NCBI RefSeq assembly: GCF_003255815.1
Contig: NC_037686.1
Coordinates: forward strand, 55,029,888-55,093,887
Direction of reading: 5' to 3'
Length of the DNA stretch: 64,000 nt
From: Theropithecus gelada
Lineage: Eukaryota > Chordata > Mammalia > Primates > Cercopithecidae
The translations under genes and the position numbers were made by a program. This document shows positions 50,701-57,345 of the stretch, piece by piece (within the stretch, counting starts at the first letter, position 1; every line of letters starts with the position of its first letter). The notes under the pieces were generated by a model that saw nothing but the letters and a program-made list of their open reading frames with translations, was not told where the DNA came from and searched no databases.

Positions 50701-53700
50701 TTGTGAAATACAGTTTTATAAAATCTCCTATTATCCTTTTTTCATTTATAATTTTAAATCTTTGTTCAATCTGCCCTAAAGAAAAAGGCTTCTGCAGTGA
50801 CCTTATGTTATGTATTTCCTCTTTTTCTTTCCCACTGAAGGGCAGTTTTAGAATTAGCCCGTCTAAGTCAGGCATGGTACCACGTGTCTATAGTCCCAGC
50901 TACTCAGGAAGCTGAGGTGGGAGGATCACTTGAGGCCAGGAGTTCAACACCAGCCTGAGCAACATAGCAAGACCAAGTCCCTACAAAAGATTTTTTAAAA
51001 TTAGCTAGGCATGATGGCACACATCTGTAGTCAATCTACTCAGGAGGCCAAGGCAGGAAGATCATTTGAGTCCAAGTGTTCGAGTGTGGTGCACTATGAT
51101 TGCACCTGTGAATAGTCCTTGCATTCCAGCCCAGGCAACAAAGCAAGACCCCATCTCTTAATAAAAAAGAAAGAATGATATCCATCTGGGTTATTATTAA
51201 ATCATCTCCTGGTCCTTCATCTCCTACTGCTTTTAACTGTCTGTCTATATCTGAGGGGTTAACAATTAAGTGAATTAATTAATACATATGTGGTAGCCCA
51301 GGACAATATGTGTGTAGTGAAATCTGAATTCTATAGTAAAGTTCTGTCTGTCTTCCCGAGAATTAGGAAGATCCTTAATTAGAGCCTTTAACTTCCTTGA
51401 GACTAGAGTTTAAATGAACTTCTATAGATTTGTCTTCTAGTCAAGCAATTTTAAGGGGATATTATGCAGTGTGATTGTTGTATTTCTGAGAAAAACACTG
51501 TAAAAAGGTCAGAGACTCGGGAGAAGATGGAATAAAGGAACCATGTATGAATAGATCAAGTGCAAGATGATAAGTTTCTGAAGGTTTGGGCAGAAATGAA
51601 CTAGTGAGTCTTCGAGGGAGACTTAGAGTCACTATTTTGTTGAGGTCTCAGCATGCCAATTAATGAAGCTTTCAACTCAATGTTTGGAGTTTTTGTCTCC
51701 TAATTTGTTCTAGAGCTCCTCATAAATATACTGTTATTAATTTTGACGAGTCAAAAGGTTCCCTAAAAATGATCATTGTTTTTCTAAGTTTTTGTGGGGT
51801 TTTACTAAGCTAAGCATGAAAGTTGTGATTATTGCCCCAGCTTATTTAGGAAGCAGGAGTTTTTCCAGGAGAAGATTATGACTTTTATATACGCAAACTC
51901 AGTGCAAACAAGAAAGGGGTCACTACAGTTGGTCAGCAGTTGATGCTTATGAGTGATGTTTTGTGATCCTCAACCAAGCAAGACTAGAAGGGGGTTGTGT
52001 GATTGGTCTTTTGATTAACAATTTAACAATCACTGACCCTGAAGCCATTTCTTCAAAGAGCCCTGGTTTTAGTGGGAAATGGTATCCAGAAAATACAATC
52101 TTAGGCTCTAGAGGTGCTCATTGCTACTGATTTGGTTTTTGTTTCTTGGACCATTGCTTTTATTTAGCAGTAGGTTGAAATTTTATGTTACTCTTTGAGG
52201 GTATTAAACTCATTGAATAACTTGAAAACTCAGCCACCAATGTCAGGTGCTATTTGACATTGGTCTTTGCTAAGAATTTGAGAGACTAAAGCTAATAATA
52301 TTATTCTGAAGTGGTGAAATAATAGGTTGTTGAAAAAGAATATACTCTATATTTATTTAATAGCAATGGTAATATTTTTACGAAGAAACTTATCTGCAAG
52401 TATAAATAATACAAGAGGTAGGTTGCTTATAATTATTTGGGCTTCATTTTTCAAACTGGGAAACTGAATTACAGTGAGGCCAAATAATCTATATACATCT
52501 TCATAATTAGGTAATAGTGACAGTGCTACAATTTGTTTCTCCCAAATGCCAGATCACTTTTTGTTTTGAAAAACTACTTTCTTCCCTAGTTAAAAAAAAG
52601 CAAGTATAAGATGTGAGTAACCTTTTGAAGTCATTCAGAATTAAAATGAAATTTCATAAATTAAAGTGATAAATTATTGTTAAAGTGTGTCAGGGTTTTG
52701 TATGCACGTTTTGGATAAAAATTTAACCCTTTCTTTTTTCTGTTTTAGTTGTTATACCACATTTGCATAAGTTAGCCTTGGTGAACAACTTACAGATTGT
52801 GGATTCTAAAAGACTGGACATTGCTACGCATCTTTTTGAAGCCTACAGTGCACTTTCCTGTTGTTGTATCCTTGCTTTATTACAGTGTATCTACATTTAT
52901 ATAACCATCTTAGAGTGGAACTTGGTTGTTAAAGATTGAAAAGTAGAACTTCTTTTCTTCAACTTACATAAGAATTGTAGAAAATTGAAGATTTGATTTG
53001 TCTCACTCCACTCCATCTTCTAGCCATCTCATAATTTTAAAAGATAATTTTAAGTCCTCTGTGCTGTTATGCTCTATAGTTTTGAGAATTTTGATTAAGT
53101 TCTTAACCTGAAGTTTTTATTTATATTAGCTACATAGCCAAGCAAGAAATGAAGAGCAGAAAGAATTGCAGCTGAGACTTCTGTTAATCAAAAGGAAGCC
53201 TTGTATATATGACTTGGCATTTAGGTTTTTCAGTGAATGTTTAACGCTCAGTATCCAGTGGAATATTATGAATATCTCTTAGAGAGATATCACACATTGG
53301 AAAAGTACAGGGCCAACAAAGCTAATGATCTCCAGTGATTACAGAACTGGGAGAAAACTTAGAGATCATGTAGGTCCATGTCAGCGACTGTAAATGATTA
53401 AACTAAGGCTTAAAGACATGAGTGGCTTCTGTTTTTTATAGTTAAAAGCAAAACTGTGACTGGAACAAAGAACTTTAGCCATTCTGTTAAATATTCTCTT
53501 TACTATCATATGCCTATAAAATAAAACTAAGAAGGAAGTAAAGATAACGATGGGCAAAGTGAACTCCCAACTTTTAGGCTCTTTTATTTAAAAGGCAGAA
53601 GGGTTGAAGAAAGGGGAAATGAGAGATTGAAAAAAGAGTGAAAGGCTAAATACTAAAGTACATGCTCAACAAAAACCAGAGAACGAAGGAAGAGCTTCAG

Positions 53701-56700
53701 GATTTTTATATATGGTTCACATTGTTATATACCAGTTTGATGTAATAAGCAACATGAACAGGTAATTTTAAATGAGATAAATATGCCATAAAATATTACT
53801 GACAGTCATTGACACTGGATTCTTGACTAGAATGTACCAAGAAGAGGTTATTTTTGTTCAGAATAAATCAAATAGAGAAAGTAGAAAAGTAGAGCTATCT
53901 GTTAAGTAGCTATATGTCTTTGGAAATACTAAAACTGAAAGTTGGATGCATGGTTGAGAGCAGTTTATGTTGGAAATCTGTTACAAATGACCTAATCATG
54001 AGGAAGATATGAGCCATGTTTTTTATAATACAGATGGCACCATGTTTTAATAATAATTTTGTAACCTCAACTATTCACATCTTCTATAAGTTTAGTTCCA
54101 CTAAAAGCAGAACTTATCATTCTTGATTTCTTGTTGGCATTTTCAACTTAGGGAAAATAGAGGAAGCAAAAAGAGGAACTGATATTCTGAATTAGCAAGT
54201 AAGAATTCTTTAGTATTGGAGAAGTGATAGGACCCTTGCAAGAAAGCAACAGTGGCGCATCGCAGAGTTTGTATCTCAAAGAAAGAAAACATTGGTATGT
54301 TTAATTGGACTTTGTGAAAGTAATATTTAAAACTTACACAAAAGGTTATGTAGCAGAGAGTTTCTAAAGGAATATGCCTCAAGGAAAATGGGAAAGTCAA
54401 AAGATTCAAATGTTTGGCTCTGTAAAACCAAAGTTTCCAAATAAGGAAGGCAGTGGTTTCCAAAGAGCATAGAAATCTATACAGAAGGAATTATTGTGTG
54501 TTTAGATATGCATAGGATATCACTAGAGTAAATACAGTAAAAAGTCTACATACCAATACGGTAAGGGGAAGAACCATCTTAACAATAGGCCCTGTTCAAG
54601 TACTAAAAGTGTTAGTTCTACATGAGTCAGAACTTGTACTTGAGTCAACAGTGTTGTGGCCCCTAATAAAATCACATTGTTCTAATCTGTTCTGCTCCAT
54701 TATATTCTAAGCTGATCAGAAGAGTGTTCCTTTTAGCCTACCATCATGTTTTAATACAGACATTAGAAAAACTATAGTGTGTAACATTTTGGCGTGATAA
54801 TAAGTCAAGAAGTCATGTTTAAGGAAAGTTTGAAGGAATTTAGGAATGTTTAACCTGGAGAAGAGATGGCTTGGGGATGAAAAGATATTTTAAAGGTGTT
54901 TAGGTAGAAGGATGATTAGGCACACTGTGCAACTAAGGTACAGAGCTAACACTAACAAGCAGAGATAACAGAGGCTGATTTCGTTTCTAAGAACAACTTC
55001 CTAATTGAGCTATCTAAAATGCAGTGATCTCCCTTAATAAACTAAGAATCTTCTTTCATTGTTAGCAGTCAGAGGCTAACCATCATTCGCCAATGAGGTA
55101 AAGGTGACTCCTAATATCTGATGGAACTAATTACCTTTAAGTTTCGAATCCTTGAGAAAGATTGGTCCATAGGGAAAAGGTAGGCCCCAATAGTGAGTAG
55201 AAAGAGGAAAGAGAAGTGACTTCCCTCTTCTCTCTAAGTAGGGCCATCTTCAGCTTCTCAATCCATACCCATGTTTCTCCAGATCAGACTCTTAAACTAC
55301 TCATTCAAAGGTCATTCACAGTTATATTTTGGTGCCACTTTCCCCATATCTTGAAAGCAAGACTACATAATAATTAGGTTGCAGCCCTCTATATGTCTAT
55401 AGGGATTTGGTTTACCAGATGATGTTTATATTTTTCATACCTATTAAATTTATAAATCACTCATTATAGGAGCCTTGTTTGTGAACAATTTTTATTTATA
55501 ACTGTATTTTCAAAGGAGTAGTTACACTGATTTTTTTCTCAGTGAAATTCATTTTTTCAACTAAGTCATCTTTATAATTTTTTCAATTAAATCATCTATT
55601 TTAATCATCTTTATGGCCGGGCCTGGTGGCTCGCGCCTGTAATCCCAGCACTTTGGGAGGCCAAGGTGGGCAGATCATCTGAGGTCAGGAGTTCAAGACC
55701 AGCCTGCCCATCATGGTGAAACCCGGTCTCTACTAAAACTACAAAAAATTAGCCGGGTGTGGTGCCGCGCACCTGTAATCCCAGCTACTCGGGAGGCTGA
55801 GGCAGGAGAATCGCTTGAATCCAGGAGGCAGAGGTTGCAGTGAGCCTAGATCATGCCGCTACACTCCAGCCTGGGTGACAAGAGCAAAAAACTCTGTCTC
55901 AAAAAATAATAATAAAAAATTATCTTTATAAGAGAACTCATTTACTGGCATTTTTGTGGTGTGATATTAAATAGGAGCTAGTTTTACAGGCTAACAACTA
56001 GAATAAAGGGAGAATGTATCAGAATTGACGTGAATGAACAAGATGAATTGTTTTCTGGAGAAATGCATCTGCTTTCCTGATACCTTTTAATGTCAAGATA
56101 ATCAACTACAACTCAAAGATGACTAAGAACTACAAGTAATCCTAAACTTAACAAATGCTCTTATTACCACAAAAGCTCTGTTACCCAACTCAATCAGGAC
56201 CCATAGTAGGTCAGTTTAACAGGATGGCTAAAGCAAGAAATCAGAAAAATGGTATCTACCTTAACTTACTTTAACTTAAAATGTATATATGTTATTTTCT
56301 TTTACCAGTCTTTTGATGTAGTCATCTCTTTTTTGTGAATTATAGTTAAACATCTTCTTTCTGAGGTAAATCATATCTGTAATGCAATTGTCTATGATTT
56401 TCAGGTTAAAGTTCTTTAAAGAGGATCCAGAAATATAATATCCTGTTATGCACTATAGAGTTTTTCTAGATTTTTATATTTTTCTCAATCTTTTACAATT
56501 GTCTTATACCTAATAGTTAAACAGCAATGTTTTAAGCAATTTGCATTTATCAGTTTTTCCCAAAACTTTCAACTTAGTTGTCATGGAAAACTTACTTTTT
56601 GTTTTTGTGGTTTGTTTTGTTTTGTTTTGTTTTTTTGAGACAGAGTCTCGCTCTGTTGCCCAGGCTGGAGTGCAGTGGCATGATCTCGGCTCACTGCAAA

Positions 56701-57345
56701 CTCCCGGGTTCACACCATTCTCCTGCCTCAGCCTCCCGAGTAGCTGGGACTACAGGCGCCCACCACCACGCCCAGCTAATTTTTTGTATTTTCGGTAGAG
56801 ATGGAGTTTCACCGTGTTAGCCAGGATGGTCTTGATCTCCTGACCTCGTGATCCACCCGCCTCAGCCTCCCAAAGTGCTGGGATTACAGGCATGAGCCAC
56901 CACGCCCGGCCGGAAAACTTACTTTTTATACTTTTTTCATATTCATTGAAACATCTGATTGGGTTACATGATTTAATTGTTATGCTCATTTTATACATTT
57001 CCATGACATTCTGTAATTTAAATGATGAATACCACTGACATAAATAGATTTGTGTGAATAAACACAATTGACTCCTGATAAATAACTTACTCTGCACGTG
57101 AGGATTCATGGTTGAGGGGAGCCTGTTTACCCTCAGTGATCACCATGCAATAGGCATCATCTAAGAAGGCTTCTCTTTTATATGGTACTAACTTGGTGGT
57201 TCTGTTGGACATACCAGTTTGGTTTTGTTTAATTCCCTTAACTCCCTTGTCCCAAGTCATTTCAGAGGATTTAATGGTTAATCACTTTTTACCTGGTCTC
57301 AGATGTTTACGGACTGACATGGAACATCTCTCTCCAGAGCATGAG
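10970..57345 (+). CDS. RELCH: RELCH (KIAA1468), internal exons w1-w17, partial gene
   Basis: Known for the family: RELCH binds GTP-RAB11 on recycling endosomes and OSBP at the trans-Golgi network, and promotes non-vesicular cholesterol transfer between them. Seen here: 18 exons with GT-AG borders, 10970-11082, 17867-17957, 20595-20666, 23175-23315, 23725-23889, 26779-26926, 29263-29419, 30004-30127, 31965-32013, 34025-34104, 39355-39461, 40756-40855, 45207-45289 or 45786-45868, 46072-46135, 47732-47870, 52749-52865 and 57257-57345. Using one of the two 83-nt exons, they sum to 1839 nt, a 613-codon frame with no stop. The protein is rich in paired amphipathic helices of HEAT type (for example DKADLVREAVIKSLG, SVRIATIPAFG). 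I identify the gene by recalled similarity to human RELCH. The N-terminal LisH and coiled-coil exons, the promoter and the 3' end are outside the window. No frameshift or in-frame stop breaks it, so it looks functional. Confidence 0.93.
11550..11849 (+). repeat. Alu (S type), sense
   Basis: Full dimer with A-tail, diverged at several sites; short flanking aagtttc on both sides. It lies 467 nt downstream of exon w1. Confidence 0.9.
11850..13730. other. intron between w1 and w2, nothing recognised
   Basis: No gene or clear repeat seen; AT-rich. A run of GA-rich sequence near 12630 is not striking. Confidence 0.45.
13731..14033 (-). repeat. old Alu, antisense
   Basis: Starts with a T-run then ctgagactgggtctcagtct and ends catgagccatgtgcccagct. 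It is diverged, J-like. Confidence 0.88.
14335..14388. repeat. 18-bp local direct repeat
   Basis: aaaaatgcatgtataaag occurs at 14335-14352 and again at 14371-14388. Confidence 0.8.
14727..15032 (-). repeat. AluYR, antisense
   Basis: Full length with a long T head and ggccggatctcagctc. A 10-bp duplication tacctttgga is at 14717-14726 and 15033-15042. Confidence 0.95.
15033..16319. other. intron, unique sequence
   Basis: No repeat or gene recognised except the candidate CTCF motif at 16141-16160. Confidence 0.45.
16141..16160 (-). promoter_or_regulatory. candidate CTCF site
   Basis: On the minus strand the 20 bases read TGGCCACCAGGTGGCAGCTG, which contains the strong CTCF core CCACCAGGTGGCAG. 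It lies in intron sequence where I see no repeat. Binding is inferred from the motif only. Confidence 0.5.
16320..16850. repeat. ancient interspersed repeat, family not assigned
   Basis: The phrase agtgatttaaaacatctttt..ttacagtttctgtgggtcagg is familiar from an old mammalian repeat class; the same class seems present at 35420-35850. I cannot name the subfamily. Confidence 0.5.
17186..17485 (-). repeat. Alu, antisense
   Basis: Full-length antisense Alu (gagacagagtgtcactctgt to ctgtgcccggcc). Its imperfect target duplication aaggt[ac]taattttt is on both sides. Confidence 0.9.
17504..17722 (+). repeat. partial Alu (J type), sense
   Basis: Lacks the first part; starts near gcaacatggtgaaacaccat and ends in an A-run. 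It is inverted relative to the Alu 18 bp upstream. Confidence 0.9.
17867..17957 (+). CDS. RELCH: RELCH exon w2 (91 nt)
   Basis: Completes the split Arg and reads QMILTGCVAFARHVGPTRVE to LPQCWEQ (residues 38-68). The acceptor tttttcag follows a long T-rich tract at 17824-17864 and the donor is gtaaat. The exon ends in phase 0. The helix pair is HEAT-like. Two inverted Alus end about 145 nt upstream. Confidence 0.93.
18130..18480 (+). repeat. L2-like fragment, sense
   Basis: The text cagtcaacaaatacttatga.. gggatacagtggtgaacaaa.. aaggccctgaggtgggagta is typical of LINE-2 consensus. Open frames over it on both strands are shadows. Confidence 0.65.
19195..19640 (-). repeat. old L1 fragment, antisense
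   Basis: cattgaatctgtagatttat.. agagagtattgccatcctaa.. ttggatgctattgtaaatag are antisense L1 ORF2 phrases, homologous to about 790-1015 in the first L1. Confidence 0.8.
20595..20666 (+). CDS. RELCH: RELCH exon w3 (72 nt, phase 0-0)
   Basis: Encodes 24 residues (69-92) including RRLLVAESCGALAPYLP, a clear HEAT B-helix pattern (R..va..cg.L). The acceptor is ctctag and the donor gtaaga. Being a multiple of 3 with phase 0 on both sides, it could be skipped without a frameshift, but skipping would remove half a HEAT unit. Confidence 0.93.
20890..21515 (+). pseudogene. fossil hAT-Charlie DNA transposon with transposase remains
   Basis: The start cagttcttacagtgtggtct resembles the Charlie terminal repeat. 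Downstream, in broken frame, transposase-like peptides are readable: LLHTE near 21278, GKALRQLFEL near 21312, AQLAAFF near 21345, DLGMWQTFS near 21420. Several stops interrupt it, so it is dead. It lies in the intron before exon w4. Confidence 0.75.
21516..23174. other. intron before w4, no gene
   Basis: After the hAT fossil, 21525-21600 has an L1-like snippet; the rest to the w4 acceptor shows nothing I recognise. The 103-codon open frame at 21595 has no recognised relatives. Confidence 0.45.
23175..23315 (+). CDS. RELCH: RELCH exon w4 (141 nt, phase 0-0)
   Basis: Encodes residues 93-139, KEIRSSLVLSMLQQMLMEDK then ADLVREAVIKSLG up to DPDKYHQ. The DLVREAV..SLG motif is a typical HEAT helix B. 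The acceptor is ttttcag and the donor gtatgt. Confidence 0.94.
23316..23724 (+). other. RELCH: intron between w4 and w5
   Basis: 409-nt intron, donor gtatgt, acceptor ggcag. No repeat or other feature recognised. Confidence 0.8.
23725..23889 (+). CDS. RELCH: RELCH exon w5 (165 nt, phase 0-0)
   Basis: Encodes residues 140-194, from GFELLLSALGDPSERVVSAT to the basic helix LLNKIEKLLR. GDPSERVVSATHQVFLPAY is a HEAT unit. The acceptor is cattggcag and the donor gtgagt. The open frame runs a short way into the intron to a stop at 23941, which is not part of the exon. Confidence 0.94.
24530..26475 (+). repeat. L1 3' half (L1MA/PB-like), sense
   Basis: Starts near tctatatgccaacagtgaat and runs through sense ORF2 C-terminal text (ctggtgagggtgtggagaaa near 25622, tggaatattattcagccatt near 25948) to a 3' UTR (ggtgatgcatatctcaatac, taccccataatatgtacaat) and an A-rich end near 26475. 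ORF2 is broken by frameshifts and stops; an (AAAT)n and an A-run lie inside. Open frames on the minus strand here are shadows. Confidence 0.9.
26195..26224. repeat. perfect 12-bp stem hairpin in the L1 3' UTR
   Basis: tttgatagcaca (26195-26206), loop gtaggg, tgtgctatcaaa (26213-26224). Confidence 0.85.
26779..26926 (+). CDS. RELCH: RELCH exon w6 (148 nt)
   Basis: Encodes residues 195-244, EGEHGLDEHKLHMYLSALQS through APFSSKAKLHGEVPQIE. The acceptor is gtttcag. The donor is gtactg, weak because it lacks G at +5. If the donor is missed, the frame reads on to a stop at 27004. The segment after the helix is polar and probably a loop. Confidence 0.92.
26927..28045. other. intron after w6, nothing recognised
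   Basis: AT-rich; no gene and no clear repeat. The intron continues to 29262. Confidence 0.45.
28046..28510. repeat. ancient interspersed repeat, family not assigned
   Basis: tatggctgccttaacaaagt.. ggcttaaacaacagaaattt.. ggagattaggacttaaacat match a common old mammalian repeat layout; I do not commit to a family. Confidence 0.55.
28773..28801. repeat. 11-bp perfect hairpin
   Basis: taaatgaggat, 7-nt loop, atcctcattta. Confidence 0.8.
28925..29045 (+). repeat. L2-like fragment
   Basis: caaatatttatgtcaggcat.. tgcttacattctgctgtggg is LINE-2-like text, about 220 nt upstream of exon w7. Confidence 0.5.
29263..29419 (+). CDS. RELCH: RELCH exon w7 (157 nt)
   Basis: Starts with the 2 bases completing a Val and reads TRFPRPMSPLQDVSTIIGSR, then EQLAVLLQLYDYQLEQEG up to WVVNQ (residues 244-296). 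The acceptor is atgtgtag and the donor gtaagt. It has a proline-rich linker followed by a long helix. Confidence 0.93.
30004..30127 (+). CDS. RELCH: RELCH exon w8 (124 nt)
   Basis: Encodes residues 296-337, LPQLIEIVGKINVTSTACVH then EFSRFFWRLCRTFGKIFTNTK. The acceptor is cacattcag and the donor gtaaaa. It contains an aromatic and basic helix (FFWRLCRTFG) and ends in phase 0. Confidence 0.93.
30128..31964. other. RELCH: intron between w8 and w9; (AAAT)n near its 3' end
   Basis: AT-rich, no Alu. A clean AAAT microsatellite occupies 31850-31878, about 85 nt before the w9 acceptor. Confidence 0.7.
31965..32013 (+). CDS. RELCH: RELCH exon w9 (49 nt, short)
   Basis: A 49-nt exon encoding VKPQFQEILRLSEENI plus one base (residues 338-354). 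The acceptor is ttgcttag and the donor gtgagt. It is not a multiple of 3, so skipping would break the frame. It fits exactly between w8 (ends phase 0) and w10 (starts with the 2 bases completing Asp). Confidence 0.91.
32014..34024. other. RELCH: intron between w9 and w10 with a compound microsatellite
   Basis: AT-rich; AT/TATC runs at 32617-32655 lead into (GT)20 at 32662-32701. No gene seen. Confidence 0.75.
32662..32701 (+). repeat. (GT)20 microsatellite
   Basis: Uninterrupted GT run of about 40 nt after an AT-rich run; likely length-polymorphic. Confidence 0.95.
34025..34104 (+). CDS. RELCH: RELCH exon w10 (80 nt)
   Basis: Encodes DSSAGNGVLTKATVPIYATG then VLTCYIQ (residues 354-380). The acceptor is aattttag and the donor gtaagg. 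The start is a small polar linker (SSAGNG), followed by a helix. Confidence 0.92.
34925..35228 (+). repeat. AluYR, sense
   Basis: Full length starting ggccgggcgcggtggctcaa, gatccggcc variant, A-tail over 20 nt. The target duplication taatgtgctca (extending into A-runs) is at 34914-34924 and 35229-35239. Confidence 0.95.
35420..35850. repeat. ancient interspersed repeat, same class as 16320-16850
   Basis: gaaattaccccaaaacataa.. gctcatgattctgtaatctg.. agtcacaggcccagcccaga; no subfamily assigned. Confidence 0.5.
36098..37344 (-). mobile_element. 5'-truncated L1PA-like insertion, antisense
   Basis: It begins with the reverse of an A-rich tail and the L1PA 3' UTR (tagggtacatgtgcacagtg) and extends back into ORF2. 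A 14-bp target duplication tgtactcttctttc is at 36084-36097 and 37345-37358. On the minus strand a 159-codon remnant of the ORF2 C-terminal half is open (36881-37360), then broken by a stop, with the frame resuming at 36630-36812. It is not capable of transposition. Confidence 0.93.
37605..37830 (-). repeat. possible L2 or MIR tail
   Basis: ggctcatagtaggccctcag.. gttgaataaatgaataag is the usual antisense L2 3' end text; the upstream limit is uncertain. Confidence 0.45.
38980..39145. repeat. short non-autonomous hAT-type DNA transposon remnant
   Basis: The left end agctgagttgtccaatcaga and right end agccacatgtggctagtggc.. match a common hAT-related MER element layout. It lies 210 nt before exon w11. 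Confidence 0.6.
39355..39461 (+). CDS. RELCH: RELCH exon w11 (107 nt)
   Basis: Encodes EEDRKLLVGFLEDVMTLLSL then SHAPLDSLKASFVELG (residues 381-416). The acceptor is ctctgtag and the donor gtaaga. It ends after 2 bases of the Gly codon. Confidence 0.94.
39462..40290. other. RELCH: intron before w12; possible MIR at 39930-40095
   Basis: ttatagatgcagaaaccaag and neighbours look MIR/L2-like. Otherwise nothing recognised. Confidence 0.45.
40291..40598 (-). repeat. Alu, antisense
   Basis: Head with TTTG/TATG repeats then gagacggagtcttgctttgt; ends gcgcctggcc. Duplication gagaatctt is at about 40280 and 40599. Confidence 0.92.
40756..40855 (+). CDS. RELCH: RELCH exon w12 (100 nt)
   Basis: Encodes ANPAYHELLLTVLWYGVVHT then SALVRCTAARMFE (residues 416-449). 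The acceptor ttctag follows a T-run and the donor is gtatgt. ALVRCTAARMFE is a HEAT helix B. It ends in phase 0, directly upstream of the duplicated exon pair. Confidence 0.94.
41590..41850. repeat. MIR
   Basis: gttcagtttccatctctgat.. cagtctctggaacataataa follows the MIR core. Confidence 0.65.
43360..43540. repeat. MIR
   Basis: cctggacaagttacttacct.. cctcagtttcttcatctgtt is a strong MIR signature. Confidence 0.75.
44430..44640. repeat. MIR/L2-like fragment
   Basis: cagatgagaaaacttgcgtt.. ctgaacccagatctgattcc is a MIR-type stretch. Confidence 0.65.
45079..45204 (+). promoter_or_regulatory. AG-exclusion zone with distant branch point and PTB-type tract before w13a
   Basis: There is no AG dinucleotide between 45078 and the exon's own AG at 45205-45206. 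At the upstream end ctaat (45082-45086) fits the yUnAy branch motif, about 122 nt from the exon. A pyrimidine-rich tract follows (45087-45142), including ttttctctctttctctt, a PTBP1-type binding sequence. This layout is typical of regulated, mutually exclusive exons. Confidence 0.65.
45207..45289 (+). CDS. RELCH: RELCH exon w13a (83 nt), alternative to w13b
   Basis: The acceptor is accaatcag and the donor gtaagt. It encodes LLVKGVNETLVAQRVVPALI then TLSSDPE plus AT, giving Ile with the next exon (residues 450-477). It has the same length and phase as w13b with no gap; 17 of 28 residues are identical. The frame is clean and the splice sites intact, so it is not an obviously dead copy. The human form I remember as canonical uses the w13b sequence, so this is probably the less used, perhaps tissue-specific, choice; I cannot confirm expression. 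Confidence 0.85.
45290..45785 (+). other. RELCH: 496-nt intron between the two alternative exons
   Basis: Donor gtaagt and acceptor tttacag are both good U2-type sites. It is long enough that steric hindrance alone would not stop joint inclusion. No flank homology between the two exon copies is visible, so the duplication is old. Confidence 0.8.
45765..45770 (+). promoter_or_regulatory. RBFOX-type TGCATG 16 nt before exon w13b
   Basis: TGCATG lies between the pyrimidine tract and the w13b acceptor. RBFOX proteins bound just upstream of an exon usually repress it, which would favour w13a in brain and muscle. A second GCATG occurs at 45633-45637, downstream of w13a. A hexamer can occur by chance. 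Confidence 0.4.
45786..45868 (+). CDS. RELCH: RELCH exon w13b (83 nt), alternative to w13a
   Basis: The acceptor is ggtttacag and the donor gtgagt. It encodes LTLRGMSEALVDKRVAPALV then TLSSDPE plus TT, giving Phe with the next exon. I recognise this as the version in canonical human RELCH. It lies 496 nt after w13a. Splicing both exons in tandem gives ATC TGA at the join, an immediate stop. Confidence 0.93.
46072..46135 (+). CDS. RELCH: RELCH exon w14 (64 nt)
   Basis: Encodes SVRIATIPAFGTIMETVIQR plus E (residues 477-498) after the base that completes Ile or Phe from w13. The acceptor is ctaacag and the donor gtagga. SDPE[FI]SVRIATIPAFG across the junction is a textbook HEAT helix B. Confidence 0.94.
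46136..47731. other. RELCH: intron between w14 and w15
   Basis: 1.6 kb; no recognisable repeat or gene. Donor gtagga; weak acceptor ttttaag. Confidence 0.6.
47732..47870 (+). CDS. RELCH: RELCH exon w15 (139 nt)
   Basis: Encodes LLERVKMQLASFLEDPQYQD then QHSLHTEIIKTFGRVGPNAE and PRFRDE (residues 499-545). The donor is gtaagt. The acceptor ttttaag has a poor pyrimidine tract and AAG instead of CAG, but phase and protein continuity require it. Confidence 0.92.
48069..48370 (-). repeat. Alu (S type), antisense
   Basis: (TTTTG)n head, gagacagagtctcgctctgt to gcgcccagcc; tggatggt duplicated at 48061-48068 and 48372-48379. Confidence 0.92.
49231..49392. repeat. imperfect minisatellite, about 5 units of 28-36 nt
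   Basis: Units share aa[tc]gggtctt[tc]ggtatgt and [ga]tgttgtcatgtta. The two middle units are nearly identical. Confidence 0.85.
50526..50703 (-). repeat. 5'-truncated Alu, antisense
   Basis: From (TTTG)n and gaggcagagtctcgctctat to ccggctaattttttg, then the 14-bp duplication tgaaatacagtttt (50512-50525 and 50704-50717). The duplication shows it was truncated at insertion. Confidence 0.92.
50862..51176 (+). repeat. old Alu (J type), sense
   Basis: gtcaggcatggtaccacgtg.. to cccatctcttaataaaaaag; strongly diverged, slightly truncated at its 5' end. Confidence 0.85.
52749..52865 (+). CDS. RELCH: RELCH exon w16 (117 nt), followed by a U12-type donor
   Basis: Starts with the 2 bases completing Phe and encodes VIPHLHKLALVNNLQIVDSK then RLDIATHLFEAYSALSCC plus one T (residues 545-584). 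The acceptor is tgttttag. The donor GTATCCTT matches the U12-type consensus rather than the U2-type. Confidence 0.94.
55616..55918 (+). repeat. Alu, sense
   Basis: Full dimer, tail of AAT units; imperfect duplication atctttat on both sides. Confidence 0.92.
56601..56911 (-). repeat. Alu (Y/S type), antisense
   Basis: (TTTTG)n head, small internal deletion in the second monomer. Perfect 16-bp duplication ggaaaacttacttttt at 56585-56600 and 56912-56927. Ends 345 nt before exon w17. Confidence 0.93.
57257..57345 (+). CDS. RELCH: RELCH exon w17 (89 nt)
   Basis: Completes Phe and encodes ISEDLMVNHFLPGLRCLRTD then MEHLSPEHE (residues 584-613), ending in phase 0 at donor gtgagc. The acceptor is cccaag, 16 nt after a U12-type branch site. 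A closer-looking ttcag at 57261-57265 would break the frame. The remaining C-terminus (about sixty residues in the human protein) is not found before 64000. Confidence 0.94.

Larger units (their letters stand above)
48371..52748. other. RELCH: intron before w16, partly retroelement-like sequence
   Basis: Between 48600 and 52300 the sequence looks like decayed antisense retroelement text (for example ggccacaatttctttggata near 48700), but I cannot assign a family. It contains a minisatellite and two Alu copies listed separately. 52300-52748 shows nothing. Confidence 0.35.
52866..57256 (+). other. RELCH: U12-type (minor spliceosome) GT-AG intron
   Basis: The 5' site at 52866-52873 is GTATCCTT, a perfect U12-type consensus. 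TTCCCTTAAC at 57233-57242 differs by about one base from the U12 branch consensus TTCCTTAAC. The candidate branch A at 57241 lies 16 nt before exon w17, inside the usual short U12 window, and the final dinucleotide is AG (AAG). The intron holds Alus at 55616-55918 and 56601-56911; the rest shows no recognisable gene. Confidence 0.88.

Noticed and set aside
57261..57266. TTCAG just inside exon w17 as an alternative acceptor
   Set aside because: Using it would break the frame with w16; the cccaag at 57251-57256 keeps it and suits the U12 branch distance.
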